Assembly: GCA_028874915.1 (NCBI GenBank)
Contig: JAPPHA010000061.1
Span: 1 to 43,365, forward strand
Direction of reading: 5' to 3'
DNA from: Paracoccaceae bacterium
Lineage (GTDB): Bacteria; Pseudomonadota; Alphaproteobacteria; Rhodobacterales; Rhodobacteraceae
DNA length: 43,365 bases
Shown here: piece after piece, positions 9,686 to 18,035 of the stretch
Numbering within the stretch: position 1 is the stretch's first letter
How the letters are laid out: each line of letters begins with the position of its first letter
Made by a program: the position numbers and the translations under genes
The notes under the pieces: model-generated
Told to the model about the DNA's origin: nothing
The model's database searches: none
The model's input: only the letters and a program-made list of their open reading frames with translations

Positions 9686-11098
9686 ATGAGATATGATGAA
9701 TACGGCCGCTGGAGCCGACGGGCATCCGACTGGATCGAATCCTACTTTGCGACGATCGACGACCGTCCCGTGCGGGCGGAAACCCGTCCCGGAGACATCG
9801 CTGCCCTGATTCCCGAGAGCGCTCCAGAACAGCCGGAGCCAATGGAAACCGTTTTTTCCGATTTCGAACGGATCATCCCCGATGGTCTGACGCACTGGCA
9901 GCACCCGAGGTTTTTTGCCTATTTTCCAGCCAACGCAGCGCCGGCCTCCATGATCGCCGAGCAATTGACCAGCGCTTTCGGTGTTCTCTGCATGCTCTGG
10001 CAGACGTCTCCCGCTGGCACGGAACTGGAAATCGCAATGGTCGGGTGGATCCGGCAAGCTCTGGGTCTTCCGGACTCCTTCCGAGGAGTGATTCAGGAGA
10101 GCGCTTCTTCCGCCACGCTCACGGCGGTCCTCACGATGCGGGAACGCGCACTCGGTTTCGACGGTAACCGGACCGGGCTGGCGGGCCAGAGACGTGTCCG
10201 GATCTACACGTCCGACGAGGCCCACAGTTCGGTGGAAAAGGCCGTCCGAATTGCCGGAGTTGGCAGTGAAAATCTGATTCGGATTCCGACGGATGACGCG
10301 GATTCGTTGATAGCGGAAGCACTTTCGGAGAGGATCGTTGAGGATCGCAGGGCCGGCCACATTCCAGCCGGAGTGGTCGCGGTCATTGGGAGCACATCTG
10401 TTGGCGCCTCTGATCATCTTCGGCCGATCCTTGAGACCTGCCGTCGCGAGCGACTCTACAGCCACGTTGACGCCGCCTGGGCCGGTTCCGCCATGATCTG
10501 CCCGGAGTTACGCCAGACCTGGGACGGAATCGAATTTGCGGACAGTCTGGTGTTCAACCCCCACAAATGGCTGGGCGCCCAGTTTGACTGCTCTGTCCAA
10601 TTGCTCGCCGACCCTGCCGACCAGGTCAGGACGCTGGCCGTGAAACCTGGCTATCTGAAGACTCTCGAACACTCGGGAGTCGTCGACCTTAGTGAATTGA
10701 GCATACCGCTCGGCCGCCGATTCCGGGCCTTGAAGCTCTGGTTCCTGTTTCGTGCCTACGGCCTGGAGGGCCTGCGCAGCCGAATTCGCAACCACATTGC
10801 CTGGGCGCGCGAACTGGAAGGTCGACTCGCGGACGTTCCGAAAATCGAGATCGTTACACCGTGCCGGTTTTCGTTGTTCACATTCCGGTACCGACCGGAC
10901 AACCAGGATCCCGACACGGCAACCCGGGACCTGTTGCAACGGCTAAACCAGGACGGCCGCATCTACCTGACTCAGACGATCCATCGAGGCCAATTCGTCA
11001 TCAGGGTCCAGGTCGGCCAATTCGACACCACGCGGGACGATGTCCTGAGTGTGGCCGATGTCGTCGCAGAATTGACATCGTCTGACGGAAGCGCCTGA
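9686..11098 (+). CDS. Group II PLP-dependent amino-acid decarboxylase (aromatic type)
   Basis: A 470-residue member of the DDC/AADC family, starting at the ATG at 9686 (MRYDEYGRWS). The upstream in-frame 41 codons do not match the family, whose N-terminus begins with this type of sequence. Expected residues are present: WQHPRFFAYFPAN (71-83), His180 in TSDEAHSS that stacks on PLP, Asp262 in HVDAAWAG, and Schiff-base Lys294 in NPHKWLG. Aromatic-L-amino-acid, tyrosine and tryptophan decarboxylases share this layout; the product would be the corresponding amine. It follows the aminotransferase on the same strand and may be co-regulated. The exact substrate remains open; phenylalanine, tyrosine, tryptophan or a related acid are all possible. 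Confidence 0.9.
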   Translation: MRYDEYGRWSRRASDWIESYFATIDDRPVRAETRPGDIAALIPESAPEQPEPMETVFSDFERIIPDGLTHWQHPRFFAYFPANAAPASMIAEQLTSAFGVLCMLWQTSPAGTELEIAMVGWIRQALGLPDSFRGVIQESASSATLTAVLTMRERALGFDGNRTGLAGQRRVRIYTSDEAHSSVEKAVRIAGVGSENLIRIPTDDADSLIAEALSERIVEDRRAGHIPAGVVAVIGSTSVGASDHLRPILETCRRERLYSHVDAAWAGSAMICPELRQTWDGIEFADSLVFNPHKWLGAQFDCSVQLLADPADQVRTLAVKPGYLKTLEHSGVVDLSELSIPLGRRFRALKLWFLFRAYGLEGLRSRIRNHIAWARELEGRLADVPKIEIVTPCRFSLFTFRYRPDNQDPDTATRDLLQRLNQDGRIYLTQTIHRGQFVIRVQVGQFDTTRDDVLSVADVVAELTSSDGSA

Positions 11099-11579
11099 AG
11101 TTTCCGCACCGCGTGGCGGTTGGGGCATTTCGGCTATCATGTTCAGCAGCTGTCTTTCAGGAAACCCGCCAATCCACCTGCAGACGGCGCCGATGCAGGA
11201 AACGAACGCAGACACCGCACTTTCTTGCCAACGTGACGGGCCGCAGAGACGTCCGCCCACGACGGCAGCCGCCTGTTCGGTGATGCACCGGCGTCCGGCG
11301 CTGTTGCAGGTCGGAATGCCTTGGGAAATCCAGACCCGACTTGGGGTCAAATCGCGGTTTGACAAACTGCTGGCCAATCAACTACGGTTTTTTCGGGACT
11401 GATGGCGACTGAGGCAGTGTCAGGGTCGATGATCGATCTCGCTTGGTGGAAAGCGATCGTGTCGCTGACGATCGGCGCCAGACGTGGACGTGCGGCGCGA
11501 GGTTCTCCGCCAGCCTAGACAATGCGTTCGCATTTGCCGCTTCTTCATCCATACATCACCCCGATCTCGCAGGCCCTGA
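11099..11579. other. Intergenic region before the MttB-family gene
   Basis: 481 bp with no supported gene. Short open frames on both strands have no recognisable domain. The clear structure is the inverted repeat at 11454-11474. I looked for a cobalamin riboswitch, because MttB proteins work with corrinoid proteins, and saw no convincing B12 box. Confidence 0.5.
11454..11474. promoter_or_regulatory. 7-bp inverted repeat upstream of the MttB-family gene
   Basis: CGATCGT (11454-11460) and ACGATCG (11468-11474) are perfect arms with a 7-base spacer, about 105 bp before the methyltransferase start. It is a candidate operator; no T-run supports a terminator. Confidence 0.3.
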
Positions 11580-13121
11580 ATGAATGAATCCAGACCTCGG
11601 CGGAGTGGCGGCCGGTCCGCCCGGCGAGTTCTTCGCGCCGCTCCCCTGCCCCGCGATTCCCGCCCGGTCTGGCCGGGAATCGAAGGAGGAACCTATCAAC
11701 CCCTGACCGATGCCGACGTTGAGCGCATTCATCGGGGCGCCCTGGATGCGCTCGAACAGATCGGCCTGGCCGATGCGCCGGAGTCAGGAATTCGACTTAT
11801 GACTGACGCCGGGGCCGTTCTCGGCGACGACGGTCGCCTGAGATTCCCGCGTTCGCTTGTCGAAGACACGATCGCCAAGTCGAAAAAGGCGTTCACGCTG
11901 CACGGCCGCGACCCGAAACATGATTTGGATCTCTCGGGATGCCGAGTCCACTTTGGAACGGCTGGCGCGGCGGTTCACCTGGTCGATGTCGAACGGAACG
12001 AGTACCGGGAAAGCCGGGTCCAGGACCTGCACGATGCCGCCCGCGTCGCCGAACATCTGGACAATGTCCATTTCTTCCAGCGGCCAATGGTCTGCCGTGA
12101 CATCGTGGACAACTTTGAGTTGGATCTCAACACGATCTACGCGTGTTGTACTGGAACGTTGAAGCATGTCGGGACGAGTATTTCTGAAGCCGAATTCGTT
12201 CCCCGAATTTTCGATCTGATCTATGAGATTGCAGGAAGCGAAACCGCCTATCGCGGCCGGCCCTTTGTTTCCGGATCCAACTGCTTCGTTGTCCCGCCGA
12301 TGAAATTCGCCACCGAGAGCTGTCTGGTTCTTGAAGCCTGTGTGCGGGGAGGAATGCCCATCCTGCTGCTGTCGGCCGGTCAGGCCGGAGCGACAGCGCC
12401 GGCGCCAATCGCCGGCGCCATCCTTCAGGCAACGGCCGAATGCCTTGCCGGGCTGGTCTATGTCAACGCGATCACGCCTGGATTTCCGGCCATATTCGGG
12501 ACCTGGCCCTTCGTCTCCGACCTCAGAACCGGGGCGATGTCAGGCGGGTCGGGCGAACAGGCCCTATTGACGGCAGGATGCGCACAGATGCACCGGTTCT
12601 ACGGCGTTCCCGGAGGCTCTGCCGCGGGATTTGCCGATGCCAAGATGCCTGACATGCAGGCCGGTTACGAACAGGCCCATTCGAGCGTGATGGCCGGTCT
12701 CAGCGGCCTGAACCTGGTTTACGAGGCGGCAGGCATGCATGCCTCCCTCCTTGGATTTTGCATTGAGAGCCTGATCATCGGTGACGACTTGCTCGGCCAA
12801 TCGCTTCGCTGCGTCCGCGGAATCGAGGTCACCGAGGACAGCCTCTCCATCGAGGCGATGCGCGACGTCTGTCTTGGCGGGCCCGGCCACTACCTCGGAC
12901 ATCCGCAGACGCTGCAGCGGATGCAGACCGAATTCGTCTACCCTGCAATCGGCGACCGGACATCGCCCAAGGAGTGGGCAGAGAACGACCGCCCGAACCT
13001 GATCGAATCCGCCTCTCGCCGAAAAAATGAACTCCTTGTCCGCCCAAACCCGGCCCGGCTCGATCCGGAAACCGACACGCGCATCCGACAGAACTTCCGG
13101 ATTCACCTTCCGCCAGCCTGA
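11580..13121 (+). CDS. Trimethylamine methyltransferase (MttB) family protein, non-pyrrolysine type
   Basis: A 513-residue TIM-barrel protein of the MttB family (COG5598). Archaeal MttB moves a methyl group from trimethylamine to a corrinoid protein using pyrrolysine encoded by TAG. Here the frame is uninterrupted, with no in-frame TAG, which places it in the large non-Pyl branch whose studied members demethylate glycine betaine (MtgB), proline betaine (MtpB) or carnitine (MtcB). Features fitting the family are the N-terminal PLTDADVERIHRGALDALE, the glycine/alanine-rich SAGQAGATAPAPIAGAI, and the late AGYEQAHSSVMAGLSGLN. No corrinoid protein, RamA activator or methyltetrahydrofolate methyltransferase lies in this window, so the partner must be elsewhere. 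It stands alone on the plus strand, convergent with the aldolase gene. The actual quaternary amine is unknown. Confidence 0.85.
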   Translation: MNESRPRRSGGRSARRVLRAAPLPRDSRPVWPGIEGGTYQPLTDADVERIHRGALDALEQIGLADAPESGIRLMTDAGAVLGDDGRLRFPRSLVEDTIAKSKKAFTLHGRDPKHDLDLSGCRVHFGTAGAAVHLVDVERNEYRESRVQDLHDAARVAEHLDNVHFFQRPMVCRDIVDNFELDLNTIYACCTGTLKHVGTSISEAEFVPRIFDLIYEIAGSETAYRGRPFVSGSNCFVVPPMKFATESCLVLEACVRGGMPILLLSAGQAGATAPAPIAGAILQATAECLAGLVYVNAITPGFPAIFGTWPFVSDLRTGAMSGGSGEQALLTAGCAQMHRFYGVPGGSAAGFADAKMPDMQAGYEQAHSSVMAGLSGLNLVYEAAGMHASLLGFCIESLIIGDDLLGQSLRCVRGIEVTEDSLSIEAMRDVCLGGPGHYLGHPQTLQRMQTEFVYPAIGDRTSPKEWAENDRPNLIESASRRKNELLVRPNPARLDPETDTRIRQNFRIHLPPA

Positions 13122-13201
13122 CAAAAACGGCCGTCATGACACGGTTCAGTATGTCGAGATGAATACGTCCATGCCGGTGACCCCACGATCGATCCCGACG
13201 A

Positions 13202-13984
13202 TCACGGCTGGTCGGCGATCACAGCCCGGAATTCTCCCGCGACGCCCGAAACGGCCTTGGCGAGGACCCCGAGGTCGGTCCCGGCGGCGACGAAGTTTGC
13301 CCCCCAGTCCACATAGGTTTTCGCCTGTTCGGGATTCCCGACATAGATACCGGCCGACTTGCCGGCGCCCCGAATGCGCCCCAGGGAGTCCTTGATGGCC
13401 CTTTGAACCTCCGGATGCGACGGGTTGCCGATGTGACCCATGTCGGCAGACAGGTCCGACGGGCCGATGAACAGGCAGTCAACGCCCTCGACACCAAGAA
13501 GTTCATCGAGATTATCGATTGCACGCCGGCTCTCAACTTGGGTGATCAGGGATACCTCTGCGTTGGCGGTCGCCAGATAGTCGCTGGCGAGACCGAAACG
13601 ACCGGCCCGGGTCCCGGACGCCACACCACGGTTGCCGTCTGGCGGGTACCGCATCGCCCTGACGAGATCCCTGGCAAATTCCGCGGAGTCCACCATTGGA
13701 ACGAGCAGAGTCTGGGCGCCGGCATCCAGGAACTGCTTGATGACATGAGTCTCGCCGGCGACAATCCTAACAACACCCGGAATTCCTGCGGCATCCAGCG
13801 CCACAAGCTGATCGCGGACTGTCACGACATCATTGGTCGTATGCTCGCCATCGATGACAACCCAGTCGAATCCGGAATGACCCAGAAGTTCGGCAGCCAG
13901 GGGGGACGCCAGGCTGTGAAAAATTCCAATACTTGATCTTCTCTCCAGAAGTTTTTGTTTGAGAATATTTTTTCTTGATGGCAC
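13202..13984 (-). CDS. HpcH/HpaI family class II aldolase
   Basis: About 260 residues of the HpaI/2-keto-3-deoxy-acid aldolase family, which reversibly cleave 4-hydroxy-2-oxoacids to pyruvate (or oxaloacetate) and an aldehyde using a divalent metal. Marks are FDWVVIDGEHTTND (catalytic His), LVPMVDSAEFARDLVRAMRYPP, the metal-site TQVESRRAI, and CLFIGPSDLSADMG. The frame is open to an ATG at 14032, but a GTG at 13984 has AGGAG ten bases before it and the family usually begins near this point, so I prefer the GTG. It lies just downstream of the PcaB-like lyase on the same strand with a short gap, so the two are probably one operon. Substrate is unknown. Confidence 0.87.
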   Translation of the reverse strand: MPSRKNILKQKLLERRSSIGIFHSLASPLAAELLGHSGFDWVVIDGEHTTNDVVTVRDQLVALDAAGIPGVVRIVAGETHVIKQFLDAGAQTLLVPMVDSAEFARDLVRAMRYPPDGNRGVASGTRAGRFGLASDYLATANAEVSLITQVESRRAIDNLDELLGVEGVDCLFIGPSDLSADMGHIGNPSHPEVQRAIKDSLGRIRGAGKSAGIYVGNPEQAKTYVDWGANFVAAGTDLGVLAKAVSGVAGEFRAVIADQP

Positions 13985-14062
13985 GAGACGGTTTCTCCTG
14001 ATCGTTGTGTTAGTTTCGCACGCCGGGCGCAACCGGACAGTCGGACGACTGCCAGCAACACG

Positions 14063-15379
14063 TCAGCCTTCCAGAGACTCGAGGAGCCGGTCGATCAACG
14101 CCTCTGATTCTCCGATCCATCCCGCCGGGTCGAAGATGCGATCCCAGTCGATCGATTCCGCGTCCGTCACCCGCGCCACCAGCGCTTCCTTGAGAGGACG
14201 ACCCTCGGCAACGGCCACGCGGCAGGCGTCCTTCACGATATCCCGGGCCGAGGCAAGGCCAAACCGGTCCGCCAGCACCAGGCTCGCCGCCTCGGCCATC
14301 ATCAGTCCTCGATTGTCCGTGAACACTCGCGTATTCCGGTTTTCGTCCACCTTGATCGTCCCGGAAAGTCTGATTCCGTGCCGGAGCCCGGCCCCGGCGG
14401 TGACAAACATGCGTTCGAGGACGAGGCTTTCCCTAAACCAGGCAGAACCTTCCCGTTCTTGAGCGTGGATCATGGCGTCCATCACGTGCCCAAGGTCACC
14501 GGCATTGATGCGAGCAAGGGCAACAACGGCTTCCTGGAGCGTCGGGTTGGTCTTGTGGGGCATGGTGCTGGACCCGCCGCCGGATCCTGCGGAGATTCCT
14601 TCGTCGATTTGGGCAGAGAGCAGCAGATCCTGCGCCATCTTTCCGAGACTTCCGGAAATCAACGCCATCAAGCTGGCGAGTTCGGCAAGATTGTCTCGCG
14701 CCGAATGCCAGGGGGCCCCGGCCGCACCCAATCCCAGCCGCTTCGCCAGAGCAGCTTCCGTCGCAAGACCATGTCCTTCGAATGCCGACAGATTCCCCGA
14801 CGCTCCTGCAAGGCTGACAACGAAGAGCCGCGGCCGGAGGTTACTCAGCCTTTGCCTATGACGGATCAAAGGGGACGCCCACCCTGCGATCCGGCACCCG
14901 AGAGTTGTTGGGGTCGCAATCCGGTTCCGGGTCCGTGCCGCGATGATCGTTTTCCTGTGTTCGTGCGCAGCCCGTGCGAGACGCGCGATCAACTCTTTCA
15001 GCCGTTCATCCATGACCGCGAGCGTTCGTTGCAAACACAGGACAAATGCCGTGTCCATGATGTCTTGGCTGGTCGGCCCCCTGTGCACGTACTCGGCATG
15101 GTCCCCAAGACCCGCCTCTGTCATCTGTTTCCGGAATTCTGCAAGGAGAGCGGGCACGGGGACGCCGTCGAGCCCCGTACGTTCGGCAAGTATTGCCCCT
15201 TCGACCCGGAAAGACTTGGCGAATTTGGCAATCTGTCTGGCGCTTTCTTCCGGAATGATTCCCAGGTCCGCTTGCACCGATGCCAACGCGGCCTCAATCT
15301 GAACCATATCCCGGTATCGGGCTTCATCTGACAACAGGCGCCCAATCTGGTGATCACCGAACAACGGATTCTCGGTCAC
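14063..15379 (-). CDS. Aspartase/fumarase-superfamily lyase, PcaB-like
   Basis: A 438-residue protein most like 3-carboxy-cis,cis-muconate cycloisomerase (PcaB) and related lyases. The signature GSSTMPHKTNP (269-279) and the first conserved block HRGPTSQD (99-106) are intact. The second block reads ARTRNRIATP, with Arg where fumarase/adenylosuccinate-lyase members have His and typical PcaB has Trp. It is therefore not clearly a protocatechuate-pathway enzyme, and no other pca genes are present. Length is normal (430-450). It leads a probable two-gene operon with the HpaI aldolase. Together they could process a C-C or C-X bond of a carboxylic acid and release pyruvate, but the substrate cannot be named. 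Confidence 0.85.
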   Translation of the reverse strand: MTENPLFGDHQIGRLLSDEARYRDMVQIEAALASVQADLGIIPEESARQIAKFAKSFRVEGAILAERTGLDGVPVPALLAEFRKQMTEAGLGDHAEYVHRGPTSQDIMDTAFVLCLQRTLAVMDERLKELIARLARAAHEHRKTIIAARTRNRIATPTTLGCRIAGWASPLIRHRQRLSNLRPRLFVVSLAGASGNLSAFEGHGLATEAALAKRLGLGAAGAPWHSARDNLAELASLMALISGSLGKMAQDLLLSAQIDEGISAGSGGGSSTMPHKTNPTLQEAVVALARINAGDLGHVMDAMIHAQEREGSAWFRESLVLERMFVTAGAGLRHGIRLSGTIKVDENRNTRVFTDNRGLMMAEAASLVLADRFGLASARDIVKDACRVAVAEGRPLKEALVARVTDAESIDWDRIFDPAGWIGESEALIDRLLESLEG

Positions 15380-15761
15380 TTGGCGTCGTTGCTCCTGCGC
15401 ACAGCCCGGGGGCCATTTATCGGATTCGGTACGCCGGAATCTCTCAGTCGTGGCGGGTCCGGCGCGCGAATGCCCAGCTTACGCTCTGCACGGCGCCCCG
15501 GCAATGTGACGAAAGTCCAAGGATCTACGTCCAACCAGGAAGCCCGGCCCACCCCATAGCCGTTGACAACTTCCGCCTGACCGTTTTGTTCACAAGTCAA
15601 CTTGACTCCGTGCTCGATGCCGTGTGCTGCCAACAATTCCGGAAAACCATCGGCCGATGCATCGACCAATTCCGCAGTCCGACGCGCAATGCAATATAAC
15701 GAACAGTTGAAATCCGCAGAAACCGGTGTTCAACTCAGGAACCTGCCAATGCGTCCCCGGG
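15380..15761. other. Divergent intergenic region
   Basis: About 380 bp between the PcaB-like gene (minus) and the TIGR04076-like gene (plus). I see no supported gene. It probably carries promoters for both. Confidence 0.45.
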
Positions 15762-16163
15762 ATGTACAGGCATACGCGCAAGCAGGGTTTCGGTTTGGAA
15801 CGCAACGACGAATTCACTCTCTTTGACCTGAAAGTCGAGGTCGTTTTGGATGGCCGGCAGCCAGTCTGTCGGCATATCGAGGGTGAATTTTTCACAGTCG
15901 TAGGGGAAAACCTGGTATTTGCCAGAGACCAGAAAGTATCAATGTATGCGCTCGCTGCAGTGCTGCCGCTCCTTCCTGCAAAACAACGCGACACAGATTC
16001 GAACGATTGGATGTCGACGGATGCAGAAGTCGCTTGCCCGGACCCAAATTGCGGCGGGCGTTTCCGGATCACGCGAATCGGAAAACGCCGGTTCAGCCAT
16101 GCCGAGACGACGGGGCTGCCTGACGCCCGTTCGACACCGTACTGGAAACAGGATGACGTCTAG
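15762..16163 (+). CDS. TIGR04076-family small protein
   Basis: About 133 residues of a small cysteine-containing family of unknown function. Matching features, recalled from family members, are FDLKVEVVLDG near the start, a CxH element (VCRHIEGEFFTVVGENL), SMYALAAVLPLLPAKQR, NDWMSTDAEVACPDPNCG and FRITRIGKRRFSHAE. The paired Cys in ACPDPNCG and the earlier CRH could form a metal site. The frame is open to an ATG at 15726, but conservation begins around FTLFDLK; I give the second Met (15762). A TTG eleven codons later is also possible. Its TAG stop shares the CTAG bases with the stop of the convergent AKR-RidA gene. The function is not known. Confidence 0.8.
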   Translation: MYRHTRKQGFGLERNDEFTLFDLKVEVVLDGRQPVCRHIEGEFFTVVGENLVFARDQKVSMYALAAVLPLLPAKQRDTDSNDWMSTDAEVACPDPNCGGRFRITRIGKRRFSHAETTGLPDARSTPYWKQDDV

Positions 16164-17620
16164 GCTTCGGCGACAATGGCGTCTGCCTCGATCTCGACAA
16201 GATAGTCTCCCGCCAGGTCGCCGATCGCAATCAATGTGTTGGCTGGTTTCAGGTCTCCGAAGACCCGGCCATGGGCCACGCTGACGACTTCGGCATCTGC
16301 GACGTCGGTCAGGTAGATCCGCGTCCGCGCGATATCCTCGACCGTCCCGCCTAAGGCACTGACAGCAGCAATGATCTTGTCGAGGATGAATACGGTCTGA
16401 GCGCCTGCATCGCCTCGGGCCACGACCCGGTCGGCTCCCGAAGTCGCGGTGGTTCCCGAAACGAGAATGTGGTCACCCATGCGGCGCGCACGGCAATAGC
16501 CCGCCAGATCTTCCCACTTGGTCCCCGATATTACGCGACGTACGTCGTTTCGCGTCGGTAGCGTATCGGTCGCGTAGGCCGACGGAATTGAATTCAGGTG
16601 ATGTGTGAGATCGCCACTTGCGGTCAGGAAAGGGGGTTTGCGGTATTCATCACCGCAATCGCCGGGGATCGGGGTGGTACCGGCAAAGGCGGCCGTCAAG
16701 GCGGCGTGGTCATCGGCATCGAGCGCGAACCCGAAGAGCCGGGCGTTGTCCGCGCGGTGATCGTGCTCGCCCGGGCGGACTCCGATGATCACGCCGGCGA
16801 CATGGGGGTGTTCCAGAACCCAGCGCGACGCGACGTTTGCAACGGAAACACCGTGTTTTTTCGCGATCCCGGCCGCCATCCGCAACACCGCCTGATAGGC
16901 GTCCCATCCCCCGGCGGCCTCAATGAAACGGCGATATTTCTGCTTGCTCCAGTCCGGGATGTCCGCGGGTTCGGGCTTGTCCAGCCATTTATCCGACAGG
17001 AACCCGCCGCAGATCGTGCCATAGGCGAGAAGGCGGACTCCATGGCGCGTGCAGGTCTCGGCCAATGGCCCTGTGAAGCGGCGGTCGAGCAGCGAACAGA
17101 CCACCTGGTTGGTGCGGATCGGCACGCCGTCGGCCAGTGCCAGGTGCAGATGGGCCGCGTCGAAATTGGTCACGCCAATCTCGTGGACCAGCCCCTCGTC
17201 GCGAAGCGCGGCCAATTCATGCAGCGCGTCCAGCCAGCCCGGGTGCGCAAAACTCCACCAGTGGAATTGCAGGAGTTCGACCCGGTCAACGCCGAGCCGA
17301 TCGAGCCGCTCCTGAACTCCGGCGCGTACGGCCTCGGGCGACATCGGGCCAGGAGGAGGGCACCATTTGGTGACGGGAACCGCGCGTGGACAGCGTTGCA
17401 GGAGTCGAGAGGCAATTGTCTCGGCGCTGCCGTAGTGATCGGCCAAGTCGAAGGTGTCGAAGCCGCACTCGGCATAACGGGAGAGATGGTCGGCGGCTTG
17501 GTCTGGGTCCAAGTCGATACCGCCCCTCTCCATATCCGCGACCTGCCAGAGGCCGGTCAAGACGCGGCTGATCTCCAGCTCATCGGTCAGGCGAAACCGG
17601 TCAGGCGGTGCGATGGTCAT
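16160..17620 (-). CDS. Aldo/keto reductase fused to a RidA-family domain
   Basis: A 486-residue two-domain protein, starting at the ATG at 17620 (MTIAPPDRF). Residues 1 to about 340 are an aldo/keto reductase with the catalytic tetrad Asp58, Tyr63 (DLADHYG), Lys85 (VTKW) and His120 (LLQFHWW). Residues about 360-486 are a YjgF/RidA domain (SGTKWEDLAGYCRARRMGDH, VSGTTATSG, then PANTLIAIGDLAGDYLVEIE). E. coli RidA has its imine-hydrolysing Arg105 in PARSCVEV; here the aligned residue is Asn (PANTLI), so it may not be a classical imine deaminase. The start overlaps the SRPBCC gene by 20 bases, and this is the last gene of the long minus operon. A paralogous unfused AKR opens the same operon. Carbonyl reduction coupled to handling of a reactive intermediate is plausible; the substrate is unknown. 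Confidence 0.88.
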   Translation of the reverse strand: MTIAPPDRFRLTDELEISRVLTGLWQVADMERGGIDLDPDQAADHLSRYAECGFDTFDLADHYGSAETIASRLLQRCPRAVPVTKWCPPPGPMSPEAVRAGVQERLDRLGVDRVELLQFHWWSFAHPGWLDALHELAALRDEGLVHEIGVTNFDAAHLHLALADGVPIRTNQVVCSLLDRRFTGPLAETCTRHGVRLLAYGTICGGFLSDKWLDKPEPADIPDWSKQKYRRFIEAAGGWDAYQAVLRMAAGIAKKHGVSVANVASRWVLEHPHVAGVIIGVRPGEHDHRADNARLFGFALDADDHAALTAAFAGTTPIPGDCGDEYRKPPFLTASGDLTHHLNSIPSAYATDTLPTRNDVRRVISGTKWEDLAGYCRARRMGDHILVSGTTATSGADRVVARGDAGAQTVFILDKIIAAVSALGGTVEDIARTRIYLTDVADAEVVSVAHGRVFGDLKPANTLIAIGDLAGDYLVEIEADAIVAEA

Positions 17621-18035
17621 AACCGGTCTCCAGCGCAGACTTGATGATGTCCAATTCGACCCGATGTGCCGCCTTCTGGCTGGCCCAGCGGGCATCGTCC
17701 ATTTCCGCGGTGCGAATAGATGTCATGGCGAGTCCCGCGCCTTCGCCATCGCCGAACACCTCCTCGGACGAGATTCGCACGAGGATCCTCGGCGACAGGA
17801 CGTCAGGGGCAATGCCAACATGGTAATCGATAGATTTCTGATCTTCACGCGCTTCGATCCGCACGTAGATCACCGTGCCGTCCTTGATCGACGTGCCGCG
17901 AATCAGGCCGGTGGCGTCGATCTCGGTCCGCCAGGTGCCAAAGGACCAGAGGCTCATCTGGGCCGGATCGGACATGAAAGCAAAGACTTTGCCGGCCGAC
18001 CGATTGATCCGGATGAAAGCGGTGTCGCAGCTCAT
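17601..18035 (-). CDS. SRPBCC/START-like small protein
   Basis: A 144-residue protein of the Bet v1/polyketide-cyclase-like SRPBCC fold: strand ATAFIRINRSAGKVFAFMSDP-type opening (here DTAFIRINRSAGKVFAFMSD), a middle WSFGTWRTEI strand, and a C-terminal helix ending near SALETGYDHRTA. Such proteins bind a hydrophobic ligand in a cavity; some are cyclases, hydroxylase partners or coenzyme carriers. Its ATG overlaps the end of the RidA gene by four bases and its 3' end overlaps the AKR-RidA gene, so it is translated with both. That places it firmly in the catabolic operon. No catalytic residues can be assigned. Confidence 0.78.
   Translation of the reverse strand: MSCDTAFIRINRSAGKVFAFMSDPAQMSLWSFGTWRTEIDATGLIRGTSIKDGTVIYVRIEAREDQKSIDYHVGIAPDVLSPRILVRISSEEVFGDGEGAGLAMTSIRTAEMDDARWASQKAAHRVELDIIKSALETGYDHRTA

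Noticed and set aside
10943-11377. Minus-strand open frame of 144 codons and a plus-strand frame of 87 codons at 11139-11402
   Set aside because: Neither has a recognisable domain; the first runs deep into the decarboxylase gene on the other strand. High GC gives many long spurious frames.
11099-11579. Cobalamin riboswitch before the MttB-family gene
   Set aside because: No convincing B12 box or matching fold was seen; only a short palindrome.
11580-13121. Pyrrolysine-encoding mttB
   Set aside because: There is no in-frame TAG in the gene, so it is a non-Pyl member.
15590-16072. Minus-strand frame of 160 codons
   Set aside because: It lies opposite the TIGR04076-like gene, which has clear family motifs; the minus frame has none.
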